The notes beneath the pieces are model-generated. The model made no database searches. It was given only the letters and a program-made list of their open reading frames with translations, and had not been told where the DNA came from. Made by a program: the position numbers and the translations under genes. 64,000 bases of DNA from Sphingomonas sp. LY29 (lineage in GTDB: Bacteria; Pseudomonadota; Alphaproteobacteria; Sphingomonadales; Sphingomonadaceae): NCBI RefSeq assembly GCF_035593985.1, contig NZ_CP141587.1:2044001-2108000 (forward strand). Reading direction: 5' to 3'. Below, piece after piece: positions 1-9,991 of this stretch. Every line of letters begins with the position of its first letter. Position 1 is the stretch's first letter.

Positions 1-2
1 GC

Positions 3-908
3 GCGCTCGCGCTCCCCAAGGTGCCCGAACACATGGTCGTCATCGGCGGCGGGGTGATCGGGCTCGAGCTTGGAAGCGTGTGGCTTCGGCTTGGCGCGAA
101 GGTCACCGTGGTCGAATATCTCGACCAGATCCTGCCCGGCATGGACGAGGAAGTGCGCAAGGAAAGCGCCAAGATCTTCAAGAAGCAGGGCTTCGACATC
201 AAGACCGGGACCAAGGTCACCGGCGCAAATGTGTCGGGCGGGAAGGCGACGCTGACGGTCGAACCGGCCAAGGGCGGGGAGGCGTCGACGATCGAAGCCG
301 ATGCGGTGCTCGTCGCCATCGGTCGCAAGCCGAACACCGACGGCCTTGGCCTCGACAAGGTCGGCCTGTCACTCAACAAGCGCGGGCAGATCGACACCGA
401 TCACGACTTCCGCACCGCGGTGCCGTCGATCTGGGCGATCGGCGACGTCATCCCCGGCCCGATGCTGGCGCACAAGGCTGAGGACGAAGGCATTGCCGCG
501 GCCGAGAATATCGCGGGCCAGACGGGAATCGTGAACCATGCGGTGATTCCGTCGGTGGTCTATACCCACCCCGAGATCGCGGGCGTCGGCCTCAGTGAAG
601 AGCAGGCCAAGGAGGCCGGGCACGAGCTGAAGGTCGGCAAGTTCCCGTTCATGGCGAACAGCCGCGCGAAGACCAATCGCGACACCGACGGTTTCGTGAA
701 GGTGATTGCCGATGCCAAGTCCGACCGCGTGCTTGGCGTGTGGATCATTTCCAGCCTTGCCGGAACGATGATCGCGCAGGCGGCGCAGGCCATGGAGTTC
801 GGCGCGACGTCGGAAGACATCGCCTACACCTGCCACGCGCATCCAACGCACGCCGAGGCGCTGAAGGAAGCGGCGATGGCGGTGCAAGGCAAGCCGATCC
901 ACATCTGA
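3..908 (+). CDS. lpdA: Dihydrolipoyl dehydrogenase (E3), 3' part; 5' end outside window
   Basis: This is the C-terminal two thirds of an FAD/NAD disulfide oxidoreductase that reoxidises dihydrolipoamide in a 2-oxo acid dehydrogenase complex. The frame is open from base 3 (residues ALALPK before a GTG at 21), so 21 is not the true start and the gene is cut by the window edge. Visible are the NAD-binding loop GGGVIGLELGS, the second FAD motif AIGDVIPGPMLAHKAEDEG and the C-terminal catalytic His-Glu pair (HAHPTHAEA). The redox CxxxxC motif would lie upstream. A second, complete E3 lies at 25530 beside pdhC. This copy may therefore belong to the 2-oxoglutarate dehydrogenase complex, but the upstream genes are not visible, so that is inference. 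Confidence 0.93.
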   Translation, partial: ALALPKVPEHMVVIGGGVIGLELGSVWLRLGAKVTVVEYLDQILPGMDEEVRKESAKIFKKQGFDIKTGTKVTGANVSGGKATLTVEPAKGGEASTIEADAVLVAIGRKPNTDGLGLDKVGLSLNKRGQIDTDHDFRTAVPSIWAIGDVIPGPMLAHKAEDEGIAAAENIAGQTGIVNHAVIPSVVYTHPEIAGVGLSEEQAKEAGHELKVGKFPFMANSRAKTNRDTDGFVKVIADAKSDRVLGVWIISSLAGTMIAQAAQAMEFGATSEDIAYTCHAHPTHAEALKEAAMAVQGKPIHI

Positions 909-1149
909 TCCCGGCACAGCGTCGATCGCCGCCGGCTCGCGCGATGCGCGGGGCGCCGCGAAACTGCGTTCATCGATTGCTAACCCTGTCTGGAAAGCTC
1001 CCGCTTACGACTGAGGCATTAACCTCGGTTAGATAAAGTCGTGGCGTTCTCCATCTGTGCCGTTAGACACGGGCGCCAGATGATTCGCGCGGGGCGCCGG
1101 GGCATGGCGCCGCATCGCGGGGAGTGGATGCGTTAACAGGGAGAAGATC

Positions 1150-1851
1150 GTGGGTCTGCGAAGTTCGCTGCGCCGCTACCATGTGTGGCTTGGCTGGCTG
1201 GTGGGCGTGCCGATGCTGTTTTGGACGGTGTCGGGATTGGTGATGGTGGCCCGGCCGATCGAAGAGGTCCGCGGCACCGACCTGCTGAAGCCAGTCGTGC
1301 CCATTTCCTCGACCGCCGGCTTCACCGCCCCTGTCATCCAGGGTCGCTCCCTCACGCAGATGTCGCTTGAAAGCCGCGCCGCAGGCCCGCGCTGGATTGT
1401 CCGCTTCGCCGATGGCGACGCGCGGCTGGCCGATCCGGCGACAGGTCGGCTGCTTCCACCGCTTGGCGCGCCCGAAGCGGCGCGCGAAGTTGCCGCGCGC
1501 TATGCCGGCACCGCGACGGTCGCGGGTACCAGCCGAGTCGCCGCCGACTCCCCGCCGCTCGAGCTTCGCCGTGCCATGAACGGCTGGCGCGTAGCGATGA
1601 GCGATGGGACGCACTTCTACGTTGACAGCGGATCGGGCGAGATCGTTGCTCGACGCACCAAATGGTGGCGAGTCTACGACTTCATGTGGGGCTTGCACAT
1701 CATGGACCTTGAGGGCCGCGAGGAGACCGACAACCCGTGGGTCGTCACCTTCTCCGCGCTGTCGCTGGCGATGGTCCTGCTTGCGCTCGTGATGATGCCG
1801 CTCACCATCCGCCGCAAAGGCAAGCGGCGCAAGCCGGTCAGTTCAGACTAA
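1150..1851 (+). CDS. PepSY-domain membrane protein
   Basis: This 233-residue inner-membrane protein has one transmembrane helix near residues 11-35 and another near 198-220, with a periplasmic PepSY-like region between them (DGTHFYVDSGSGEIVAR). PepSY-associated TM proteins occur in iron-uptake and reductase settings, but nothing nearby fixes a substrate. The start is GTG at 1150, placed 3-5 bases after GGGAGAAG, a good ribosome binding site. It ends convergent with sppA and overlaps it by 14 bases. The 241-bp gap before it (909-1149) holds no gene; a short inverted repeat TAACC-TC-GGTTA lies at 1020-1031 with no assigned role. The family call is good; the function is unknown. Confidence 0.8.
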   Translation: MGLRSSLRRYHVWLGWLVGVPMLFWTVSGLVMVARPIEEVRGTDLLKPVVPISSTAGFTAPVIQGRSLTQMSLESRAAGPRWIVRFADGDARLADPATGRLLPPLGAPEAAREVAARYAGTATVAGTSRVAADSPPLELRRAMNGWRVAMSDGTHFYVDSGSGEIVARRTKWWRVYDFMWGLHIMDLEGREETDNPWVVTFSALSLAMVLLALVMMPLTIRRKGKRRKPVSSD

Positions 1852-3706
1852 GCCACCGCGCCACCCAGCTCCGGTCGGCGTCGCTCAACTGCGGCGCCGC
1901 CGATGTCGGCGGGCAGGACAGGCAGCGCGCCTGGATGGTCGGACCCGACATGATCATCTGAAGGTCGGCGATCGCGCGGACCAGCAAAGCTTCCGGCGCC
2001 GGCGAGAGCGTGGCCAACGCGTCGGCGGGTGCCTCGGCATCGTCCTCTTCCTCGCTCGCGAACGATTCCATCAGCGTGTCGGCGAAGCTCTTTTCCTGAT
2101 CGAGATAGGTGAGACCGCGCTCGTCCTCGCCAAGCTTGGCAAGCTCAGCAGCCTTGGCGATCGCCTCGTCCATGTCGCCGAAGCCGTCGACCAGCCCAAG
2201 TTGGCGCGCCGTTCCGCCGTCCCACACTCGGCCCTGCGCGATGCGGTCGATGTCGGCGGGGGTCTTGCGGCGCGATTGGGCAACGATCGCCAGGAAACGG
2301 GTGTAGATTTGCTCGACCCCCGCCTGAATCAGTGCGCCCGCGGCTTCCGATGGGCCGTTGAGCAGGTCGGGTTCTCCCGACAGCGGGGTCGTCTTCACGC
2401 CGTCGGCGCCGACACCCAGCTTGGCGAGGCTGCCCTGGAAGCTGGGCAAAACACCGAACACGCCGATCGACCCGGTGATGGTCGACGGTTCGGCAAAGAT
2501 GTAGTCGCCCGGCGTCGCGACCCAATAGCCGCCCGACGCGGCGACGTCGCCCATCGATACGACCACCGGGATCTTGCGCTGCTTGGCCTTCAGGATCGAC
2601 TGACGGATACGCTCAGACGCAAGGGCCGATCCGCCCGGGCTGTCGACGCGGACGACAAGCGCTTTCAGATTGCCCTTGGCGACGCCCTTGTCGATCGCGT
2701 CGGCGATGGTTTCGCCGCCCGCGCTGCCGGGTCCGGCGGTGCCGTCGACGATCGTCCCGGCAATGGTGACGACGCCGATCGGTCCCTTGTCTTCGGTAAC
2801 GGCCTGTTCGCGGTAAGCGGCAAGGCCGATGCGCTTGTAGCCGTGCGCGGTCTTGTCGTCCTTCCCGCCAAGCTCGGCGAGGCGCGCCTCATATCCGCCG
2901 CGCTCGCCGATGCGATCGATCAGCTTCAACTGGAGCGCGGCCTGCGCTAGGTCGCCGCGCGCGGCGCGGGTGACACCGACCGGATCGGCCAGCATCCGCG
3001 AGAGGCCACCAGCGGCGGCGGGGCGCGCGCGGGCGATATCGTCGCGCCACGTCTGGAGCAGCGCGTCGCCCAAAGCCTGCGCATTTTCGCGCGCCTCGGG
3101 CGACATGTCGTTGCGGGTATAGGGCTCGACCGCCGACTTGTAGGTTCCGACGCGATAGATGTTGGCGGTCACGCCAAGCTTGTCCATCAGCCCCTTGTAA
3201 TAGAGGTTGTTGCCGCCGGGGCCGGCAACCGCCAGCGCGCCGAGCGAGGGCATCCAGATTTCGGACGCGTGCGCCGCCAGCTGGTAGCGATCGTCAGTGT
3301 ATCCAGTTGCGAAGGCGACGACAGGCTTGCCGCTTTTGCGAACCGCGTCGAGCGCCTGGCCGAGCGACGCGAGCGAGGCCTGCCCGCCGCCGAGGAATCC
3401 GTCGAGGTCAAGCGCGACGGCCTTCACCCGGTCGTCATCGCGCGCCTTGTTCAGCGTGGCGACGAGGTCGCGAAGCTGATGTTCGCGGGTCATGGTGCCG
3501 CCGGCGAGGGTCGAGAAGGGATCGGGACGCGACGCCTGTTCGACGATCACGCCGTCGAGATCCATCGCCAGCACGCCGTCCTCGATCGCGGTCGGGCGTG
3601 AGGACAGCGCCGCATAAAGCAGGCCGAAGAACAGGAGCATGAAGACGAGGACCAGCGCGTCCTTTACGCCGACCAGCAACTTCCACACCGCACGAACGAA
3701 CCGCAT
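1838..3706 (-). CDS. sppA: Signal peptide peptidase SppA, 67K long form
   Basis: This is a membrane-anchored serine protease that degrades cleaved signal peptides. The 622 residues begin with one hydrophobic anchor (about 10-35), followed by two tandem SppA/peptidase S49 halves, the length of the E. coli long form. The catalytic Lys lies in GTYKSAVEP (about K190) and the nucleophile Ser in GDVAASGGYW (about S391), so both members of the Ser-Lys dyad are present. The ATG at 3706 was chosen because GGAGAAGC lies directly before it; an in-frame TTG at 3718 would put that site inside the gene. The last 40 residues contain a CLSC motif and run past the usual family end, overlapping the neighbouring PepSY gene tail to tail. 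Confidence 0.93.
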   Translation of the reverse strand: MRFVRAVWKLLVGVKDALVLVFMLLFFGLLYAALSSRPTAIEDGVLAMDLDGVIVEQASRPDPFSTLAGGTMTREHQLRDLVATLNKARDDDRVKAVALDLDGFLGGGQASLASLGQALDAVRKSGKPVVAFATGYTDDRYQLAAHASEIWMPSLGALAVAGPGGNNLYYKGLMDKLGVTANIYRVGTYKSAVEPYTRNDMSPEARENAQALGDALLQTWRDDIARARPAAAGGLSRMLADPVGVTRAARGDLAQAALQLKLIDRIGERGGYEARLAELGGKDDKTAHGYKRIGLAAYREQAVTEDKGPIGVVTIAGTIVDGTAGPGSAGGETIADAIDKGVAKGNLKALVVRVDSPGGSALASERIRQSILKAKQRKIPVVVSMGDVAASGGYWVATPGDYIFAEPSTITGSIGVFGVLPSFQGSLAKLGVGADGVKTTPLSGEPDLLNGPSEAAGALIQAGVEQIYTRFLAIVAQSRRKTPADIDRIAQGRVWDGGTARQLGLVDGFGDMDEAIAKAAELAKLGEDERGLTYLDQEKSFADTLMESFASEEEDDAEAPADALATLSPAPEALLVRAIADLQMIMSGPTIQARCLSCPPTSAAPQLSDADRSWVARWLSLN

Positions 3707-3821
3707 CTGCTTCTCCAATTTCCGTTAAATGGCGCCTAGCCCAGCGACTTGGCTTGGCCCAAGGCTTTTCGACCAATGGGGACGGCTGGCACGGCGGGGG
3801 AAAGCTGCTACCTGCGCGGCG

Positions 3822-5198
3822 ATGCCCTCCGCTTCTCCCTGGACCGCCGAGTTTAAGGCGACGCTTTCGCTGGCGTGGCCGCTGATCCTCGCCAACCTGA
3901 CGATGGCGGCGATCCAGGCGACCGACGTGGTGCTGATGGGCTGGCTGGGGCCGCGCCCGCTGGCGGCATCGGCGCTGGGGCTCAATCTCAACTTCGCGTT
4001 CAGCCTGATCTGCCTTGGACTCGTCACCGCCTCGTCGCCGATGATGGCGACCGCGCTCGGCCGCAGCCGTGCAAACCTGCGCGAAGTGCGCCGGACTTTC
4101 CGCCAGTCGCTGTGGCTGATCGTGACCGTAGTTCCGCCGATCTGGCTGCTGTTGTGGAATGCCGAGCCGCTCATTCGCGGGCTGGGGCAGGACCCGGGCC
4201 TCGCCGCCGACGCCGCCCTGTTCCTCAAGGGCTATATGTGGTCGCTTCTGCCGTTCCTGGTTTTCCAGGCGATGCGCAACTTCGTCTCGGCGCTCGAACG
4301 GCCGGGCTGGATCCTGTCGATCAGCCTCGTCGGGATCGTGCTCAACGCATTGCTCGGTTACGGCCTGATCTTCGGCCATTTCGGCCTGCCCGAACTGGGG
4401 ATCATCGGCGGCGGCCTGGCGAGCAGCATCGTCTGGTTCCTGCTCGCCATCGCGCTTGGCGTGGTCATCGTACGTGATCGGCAATTCCGCCGTTTCCACG
4501 TCTTCGCGCGCTGGTGGCGGCCCGACTGGCCGCGCTACCGGCGGCTGTGGCGGCTTGGCCTGCCGATTGGCCTGGCGATGGGCTTCGAAGGCGGGGTGTT
4601 CAGCGCTGCCGCTTACCTGATGGGTCTGATCGACGCCGAGAGTGTGGCCGCGCACGCGGTGGCGCTGCAGATCGCGGCGCTGTCGTTCATGGTGCCGTGG
4701 GGACTGGCCCAGGCGGCAACGGTTCGCGTCGGCCTGTTCCTGGGACAGGACGACCGCGCCGGGATCGGACGCGCCGGCTGGGTCGCGTGGACGATGGGAG
4801 TCGTGTTCATGGCAGCGATGGCGCTGGTCATCTGGCTGGTCCCGCGCGACCTGATGACCATCTTCCTCGACGACACGCCCGCCAACGCCCGCGTCATCGC
4901 GCTGGGCGTCACCTTCCTCGGCATCGCCGCGATCTTCCAAGTCGTCGACGGTGCGCAGGTCGTCGGCGCCGGCATGCTGCGCGGGCTCCACGACACCCGC
5001 GTGCCGATGATCTTCACCTTCATCGGCTATTGGGCGATCGGCATCGGCGCGGGGGCGTGGCTTGCTTTCGCGCAGGATTGGAACGGCGTCGGCATCTGGA
5101 CGGGGCTCGCGATCGGCCTCGCCATCGTCGCAGCGCTGATGCTGTGGCGCTGGAACCGGCGCGAGGCGTTGGGACTCGTCGGCGTCCACAAAATCTGA
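3822..5198 (+). CDS. MATE family multidrug/cation antiporter
   Basis: This 458-residue inner-membrane protein has about 12 predicted helices in two related halves, the normal size for the MATE family of Na+- or H+-coupled exporters. The first half opens with [20 protein letters not shown], a typical MATE helix 1 holding an Asp that separates it from other folds. The in-frame ATG at 3729 would add 31 residues without hydrophobic or family character, so [11 protein letters not shown] at 3822 is preferred; no strong ribosome binding site is visible for either start. It diverges from sppA and is followed by the groESL promoter. The substrate cannot be told from sequence; NorM and DinF-type proteins are the nearest named relatives I can suggest. 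Confidence 0.88.
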   Translation: MPSASPWTAEFKATLSLAWPLILANLTMAAIQATDVVLMGWLGPRPLAASALGLNLNFAFSLICLGLVTASSPMMATALGRSRANLREVRRTFRQSLWLIVTVVPPIWLLLWNAEPLIRGLGQDPGLAADAALFLKGYMWSLLPFLVFQAMRNFVSALERPGWILSISLVGIVLNALLGYGLIFGHFGLPELGIIGGGLASSIVWFLLAIALGVVIVRDRQFRRFHVFARWWRPDWPRYRRLWRLGLPIGLAMGFEGGVFSAAAYLMGLIDAESVAAHAVALQIAALSFMVPWGLAQAATVRVGLFLGQDDRAGIGRAGWVAWTMGVVFMAAMALVIWLVPRDLMTIFLDDTPANARVIALGVTFLGIAAIFQVVDGAQVVGAGMLRGLHDTRVPMIFTFIGYWAIGIGAGAWLAFAQDWNGVGIWTGLAIGLAIVAALMLWRWNRREALGLVGVHKI

Positions 5199-5210
5199 TC
5201 GGCCGCGCCA

Positions 5211-5239
5211 TTGACGGGATTGGGGGTCGCTCCCATATG
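5211..5239 (+). promoter_or_regulatory. Probable groESL promoter
   Basis: TTGACG at 5211-5216 and CATATG at 5234-5239 are separated by 17 bases, directly upstream of the CIRCE element and about 75 bp before groES. The -10 side reads CCCATATG, which also resembles the heat-shock sigma-32 type -10 of alphaproteobacteria. Which sigma factor is used cannot be decided by eye. Confidence 0.5.
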
Positions 5240-5249
5240 CCGTCCATCG

Positions 5250-5276
5250 CTGGCACTCGCGTGATGGGAGTGCCAA
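5250..5276 (+). promoter_or_regulatory. CIRCE operator (HrcA binding site)
   Basis: The arms CTGGCACTC (5250-5258) and GAGTGCCAA (5268-5276) form an inverted repeat with 8 of 9 bases paired and a spacer of exactly 9 bases. This matches the CIRCE architecture TTAGCACTC-N9-GAGTGCTAA bound by the HrcA repressor. It lies between the putative promoter and groES, so repression of groESL outside heat shock is the expected role. hrcA itself is not in the window. Confidence 0.88.
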
Positions 5277-5314
5277 GCGCCCAACATCAATCGAATGACA
5301 AAGGGTCAAGCACC

Positions 5315-5602
5315 ATGGGTTTCAGGCCGCTTCATGATCGAGTCCTCGTCCGCCGCGTCGAGGCCGAGGAAAAGACCGCTGGCGGGATCATCATCCCCGA
5401 TTCGGCCAAGGAAAAGCCGCAGGAAGGCGAAGTCGTCTCGATCGGCACCGGCACTCGCTCGGAGACTGGCACGATCACGCCGCTCGACGTCAAGGCCGGC
5501 GACCGCATTCTGTTCGGCAAGTGGTCGGGCACCGAGGTCAAGGTCGACGGCGAAGACCTGATCATCATGAAGGAAAGCGATATCCTCGGGATCATCGGCT
5601 GA
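5315..5602 (+). CDS. groES: Co-chaperonin GroES
   Basis: This 95-residue co-chaperonin forms the heptameric lid of the GroEL folding chamber in the cytoplasm. The N-terminal signature [20 protein letters not shown] covers the start of the beta-barrel and the mobile loop that docks on GroEL (GGIIIPDSA follows), and the C-terminus ESDILGIIG is typical. The ATG at 5315 follows AAAGGGTCAAG; the reading frame stays open far upstream, but the family start is unambiguous. It is followed 47 bp later by groEL and preceded by a CIRCE element, so the pair forms a heat-inducible HrcA-controlled operon. Confidence 0.98.
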   Translation: MGFRPLHDRVLVRRVEAEEKTAGGIIIPDSAKEKPQEGEVVSIGTGTRSETGTITPLDVKAGDRILFGKWSGTEVKVDGEDLIIMKESDILGIIG

Positions 5603-5637
5603 CCTCCTCGCTACGCAATAACTCAACTACAGTTTGA

Positions 5638-7296
<1,659 letters not shown>

Positions 7297-7323
7297 AAGT
7301 CCGGCTACTCAGCCAATGAAATG

Positions 7324-7356
7324 GGGTCGGGGAGCGAACGCTTCCCGGCCCTTTTT
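7324..7356 (+). terminator. Rho-independent terminator of groESL
   Basis: A GC-rich stem (GGG-t-CGGGGAGCG paired with CGCTTCCCG-g-CCC, loop AA) is followed by five T at 7352-7356, 27 bp past the groEL stop. Confidence 0.88.
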
Positions 7357-7364
7357 CGTGGGTC

Positions 7365-7577
7365 TTAGTCGGTGATGTTGTCGTCGGCGCGGTGACGCGG
7401 GGCGGCGGTGTTGGCCTCTTCTCGCGGCGCGTCGCGATCGGCCATCGTGTCGAGCATCCGGTCAGCCTCGTCGAGTTGCGCGGTTTGCGCTTCCGTCGGT
7501 GCCTCGACCTTTTCGCCGCGATCGCACGCGGCGAGCGCGAGTGCCATCAGGGGCAGGATCAGTCGGCGATTGGGCAT
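7365..7577 (-). CDS. Small lipoprotein, unknown function
   Basis: This 70-residue protein has a signal peptide ending in a lipobox (LALAAC, Cys at about 18) and then a short hydrophilic, Ala/Glu/Asp-rich mature part. It should be a lipid-anchored envelope protein; I do not recognise the family. It lies downstream of a second small lipoprotein on the same strand, but a strong terminator separates them. There is no clear ribosome binding site before the ATG at 7577, and a TATAAG box 6 bases upstream could give a leaderless transcript. The coding evidence is the coherent signal peptide and lipobox. Confidence 0.62.
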   Translation of the reverse strand: MPNRRLILPLMALALAACDRGEKVEAPTEAQTAQLDEADRMLDTMADRDAPREEANTAAPRHRADDNITD

Positions 7578-7592
7578 GCGAGACTTATAAAC

Positions 7593-7625
7593 AAAAAAGG
7601 GCCGCCCGCGCTAGGCGGACGGCCC
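7593..7625 (-). terminator. Rho-independent terminator (minus strand)
   Basis: Read on the minus strand, the stem GGGCCGtCCGC / GCGGgCGGCCC with loop CTAG is followed by TTTTTT. It lies just past the stop of the lipoprotein gene ending at 7659. Confidence 0.85.
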
Positions 7626-7658
7626 CGACCGCGTCCTGACGGACGCAATCGTCGATGA

Positions 7659-7919
7659 TTACATCGAGTTGTCGACGGCTTCCGCGCCATTCTCGAGCGC
7701 TTCACCGGTGTTCGCAACCGCATTGCCAGTGGCGTCGGCGGCGTTCTCAACGGTGTTGCCGGCATCGTCCAGCGCGTTGTCGACGGCGCTTTCGGCCGCC
7801 GCAGCGTCGTTCTCGACGGCGTTTTCGACAGTGGTGTTTTCGATGGCGTTCTCGGTCTGGGTTTCGCACGCGGCCAGGCCAAGCGCGAGGACCGCAACGG
7901 TCAGTGCAACCTTCTTCAT
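7659..7919 (-). CDS. Small repeat-containing lipoprotein
   Basis: This 86-residue lipoprotein has a signal peptide MKKVALTVAVLALGLAAC with lipobox Cys at 18. The mature part is built almost entirely from short Asn/Glu/Ala repeats of the kind NAIENT, VENAVEN, VDNALDDAGN, VENAADATGN, which should form one long acidic amphipathic helix. Such repeat lipoproteins are common in sphingomonads as hypothetical envelope proteins; the role is unknown. AAGGAATGGAA lies before the ATG. The terminator at 7593-7625 ends its transcript. It is divergent from the methionine-cycle regulator at 8124. Confidence 0.72.
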   Translation of the reverse strand: MKKVALTVAVLALGLAACETQTENAIENTTVENAVENDAAAAESAVDNALDDAGNTVENAADATGNAVANTGEALENGAEAVDNSM

Positions 7920-8087
7920 GATCGTTCCATTCCTTGCTTTTAAAGGGCGGCCTCCTCGCGAAGGACCGTCCCAGCTTGGCCCGCCGCCGAGGCATCGGGC
8001 CAGCGCGCCGAAATATAGACGCGGGTGCCGTCACGCAATCGTCATTTGCGACGAATCGAATTTTGGCATTTCAATGGCAGTGGTTGA

Positions 8088-8115
8088 TTGACCGATATAA
8101 AGATATGTTTATATC
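8088..8115 (+). promoter_or_regulatory. Promoter with embedded 22-bp palindromic operator of the methionine operon
   Basis: TTGACC (8088-8093) and TATATC (8110-8115) are spaced by 16 bases. The bases from 8094 to 8115 form a perfect inverted repeat, GATATAAA and TTTATATC around GATATG, which fills the spacer and the -10 box. A third related half-site (CCTTATCC) continues to 8120. Binding here would block RNA polymerase directly. The architecture suits an ArsR-family dimer and the SahR-type motif of proteobacterial methionine genes as I remember it. Confidence 0.72.
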
Positions 8116-8123
8116 CTTATCCG

Positions 8124-9092
8124 GTGTCTGACGAACTCTCTCTAGCCGTATTTTTCCAGGCGCTGGCCGATACCAGCCGTCTGCGGATCATCGCGTTGCT
8201 GCGAGCGATGGAGCTGTCGGTCGGGGAGTTGGCGCAGGTGCTGGCCCAGAGCCAGCCGCGCGTCTCGCGCCACGTTCGCATCCTTTCCGAGGCGGGGCTG
8301 GTCGATCGCCGCAAGGAAGGAAGCTGGGTCTTCCTGCAACTTGCCGATGCGGCGCGCACCGCGCCCCTGTTTGATGCAATCGATCGCTGGTCTGACGAGC
8401 GCGCCGCCGCGCTGTTCGCGGCCGATGCCGCCCGGTTGGAGGCCGTCCGCGCCGATCGCGCCGAAGCCGCCCGCCGCTATTTCGAAGCGCGCGCCTCGGC
8501 GTGGGACAGCATTCGCTCGCTTCATGTCGCCGACAGCGAAGTCGAACAGGCGATCGCCGACTTGCTGACCGATGAGCCGATCGGCGCCTTGCTCGACATC
8601 GGGACGGGCACGGGCCGGATGCTCGAATTGTTCGCGCCGTCCGCCGACAGCGCGATCGGGATCGATCGATCGTCGGAGATGCTGCGCCTGGCGCGCGTGA
8701 AGCTGGAGGAGGCGCAAATTGCGCGGGCCAGCCTTCGCCAAGGCGACATGTATGCCTTGCCGCTGGCCGACGGCAGCGCCGACAGCGTGATCCTTCACCA
8801 GGTCCTTCATTTCGCGCAGCAGCCCGCGGCGGCGATCGCCGAGGCGGCGCGCGTGATGGCGCCGGGAGCGCGTCTGCTGGTCGTCGACTTCGCGCCGCAT
8901 GAGCGCGAGGATCTTCGCGAGCGGGACGCGCACCTTCGGCTTGGTTTTGCCGACGATGCCATGCGCGGCTGGTTCGCGGCGGCGGGGCTGAAACTGGACC
9001 GAATTGAACGATTGGAAGGCGGCGAATTGTCAGTGATTCTTTGGCGTGGTCGCCGTCCGGGCGTGCGTCGGCGCGAAAAGGTGGCGGCATGA
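8124..9092 (+). CDS. ArsR-family regulator fused to SAM-methyltransferase-like domain (SahR-like)
   Basis: This 322-residue two-domain protein has an N-terminal winged helix of ArsR type (about 1-90, recognition helix SQPRVSRHVRIL near 43-54). A class I methyltransferase fold follows (about 125-305), with the SAM/SAH-binding motif LLDIGTGTGRML near 157-168. It heads an operon with metF and metH, overlapping metF by ATGA. The likely role is a repressor of the methionine cycle that senses S-adenosylhomocysteine or SAM with its methyltransferase-like domain, as described for SahR. The GTG at 8124 is chosen because family homology begins there. It has no ribosome binding site and sits about where transcription should begin, so a leaderless message is likely. 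The TTG at 8088 is the -35 box. An active methyltransferase cannot be excluded. Confidence 0.85.
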   Translation: MSDELSLAVFFQALADTSRLRIIALLRAMELSVGELAQVLAQSQPRVSRHVRILSEAGLVDRRKEGSWVFLQLADAARTAPLFDAIDRWSDERAAALFAADAARLEAVRADRAEAARRYFEARASAWDSIRSLHVADSEVEQAIADLLTDEPIGALLDIGTGTGRMLELFAPSADSAIGIDRSSEMLRLARVKLEEAQIARASLRQGDMYALPLADGSADSVILHQVLHFAQQPAAAIAEAARVMAPGARLLVVDFAPHEREDLRERDAHLRLGFADDAMRGWFAAAGLKLDRIERLEGGELSVILWRGRRPGVRRREKVAA

Positions 9093-9991
9093 ACCGCGAG
9101 GCTCGCCAGGCGCTAGCCGACCATGCCCCGCTGTTCGCCGCGGCGCGCGGCGACATCGCCGTCAGCTTCGAATTCTTCCCGCCGAAGTCGGACGCGATGA
9201 ACGAAACGCTGTGGCGCTCGATCGAGACGCTGGCGCCTCTCAAGCCGCGCTTCGTCTCGGTCACCTATGGCGCTGGCGGCTCGACCCGTGAGCGCACCCA
9301 CGCGACCGTCGAGCGGCTGGTCCGCGAAACGGACCTGGCGCCCGCCGCGCACCTGACCTGTGTCGGTGCAAGCCGCGGCGAGATCGACGACATCGCCCGC
9401 GCCTATTGGGATTCGGGCGTTCGACACATCGTCGCGCTTCGCGGCGATCCGAGCGAACCCGGGCAGGCCTATGTCCCGCATGAGCAGGGCTACTCGAACG
9501 CCGCCGAGCTGGTCGCGGGTCTCAAGAAGATCGGGCCGTTCGAGATTTCGGTCGCTGCCTATCCCGAGGTTCACCCCGATTCGGAATGTCCGGACAGCGA
9601 CCTCGACAATCTGTTGCGCAAGATCGACGCGGGCGCCGATCGCGCGATCACGCAATTTTTCTTTGCCGCAGAGAATTTCTTCCGCTTCCGCGACCGCGTC
9701 GCCGCGCGCGGCGTGGATATCGAGATCGTCCCGGGCATCCTGCCGATCAGCAACGTCGCGCAGACGCGCAAATTCGCCGGACAGTGCGGCGCCGAGATCC
9801 CGGCGTGGATGGACCATATTTTCGAAGGCCTCGACGATCTCCCCGCCGCGCGCGCGCTGGTCGCCGCGACGATCGCGGGCGAATTGTGCGGCCAGCTTTA
9901 TGCCGGAGGCGTTCGCGATTTCCATTTCTACACGTTGAACCGGGCAGAATTGGCCTACGCCATCTGTCACATGCTGGGGGTAAGGGCATGA
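9089..9991 (+). CDS. metF: 5,10-methylenetetrahydrofolate reductase
   Basis: This 300-residue FAD enzyme reduces methylene-THF to 5-methyl-THF, the methyl donor used by MetH encoded directly downstream. The N-terminal motif SFEFFPPKS, the substrate-loop region HIVALRGDP and ITQFFF near residue 188 are MetF hallmarks, and the length suits the bacterial single-domain form. The start ATG at 9089 overlaps the stop of the regulator gene (ATGA), and its own stop overlaps the metH start in the same way, implying translational coupling along the operon. Confidence 0.97.
   Translation: MNREARQALADHAPLFAAARGDIAVSFEFFPPKSDAMNETLWRSIETLAPLKPRFVSVTYGAGGSTRERTHATVERLVRETDLAPAAHLTCVGASRGEIDDIARAYWDSGVRHIVALRGDPSEPGQAYVPHEQGYSNAAELVAGLKKIGPFEISVAAYPEVHPDSECPDSDLDNLLRKIDAGADRAITQFFFAAENFFRFRDRVAARGVDIEIVPGILPISNVAQTRKFAGQCGAEIPAWMDHIFEGLDDLPAARALVAATIAGELCGQLYAGGVRDFHFYTLNRAELAYAICHMLGVRA

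Noticed and set aside
1020..1031. Short palindrome TAACC-TC-GGTTA and TTAA-like motif upstream of the PepSY gene
   Set aside because: Five-base arms are too short to call an operator, and the CtrA match is weak (two or more mismatches).
3435..5309. 624-residue open frame on the minus strand over the MATE gene
   Set aside because: Antisense shadow of a GC-rich gene; Arg/Pro/Gln-rich product without domains, and the sense gene is an intact transporter.
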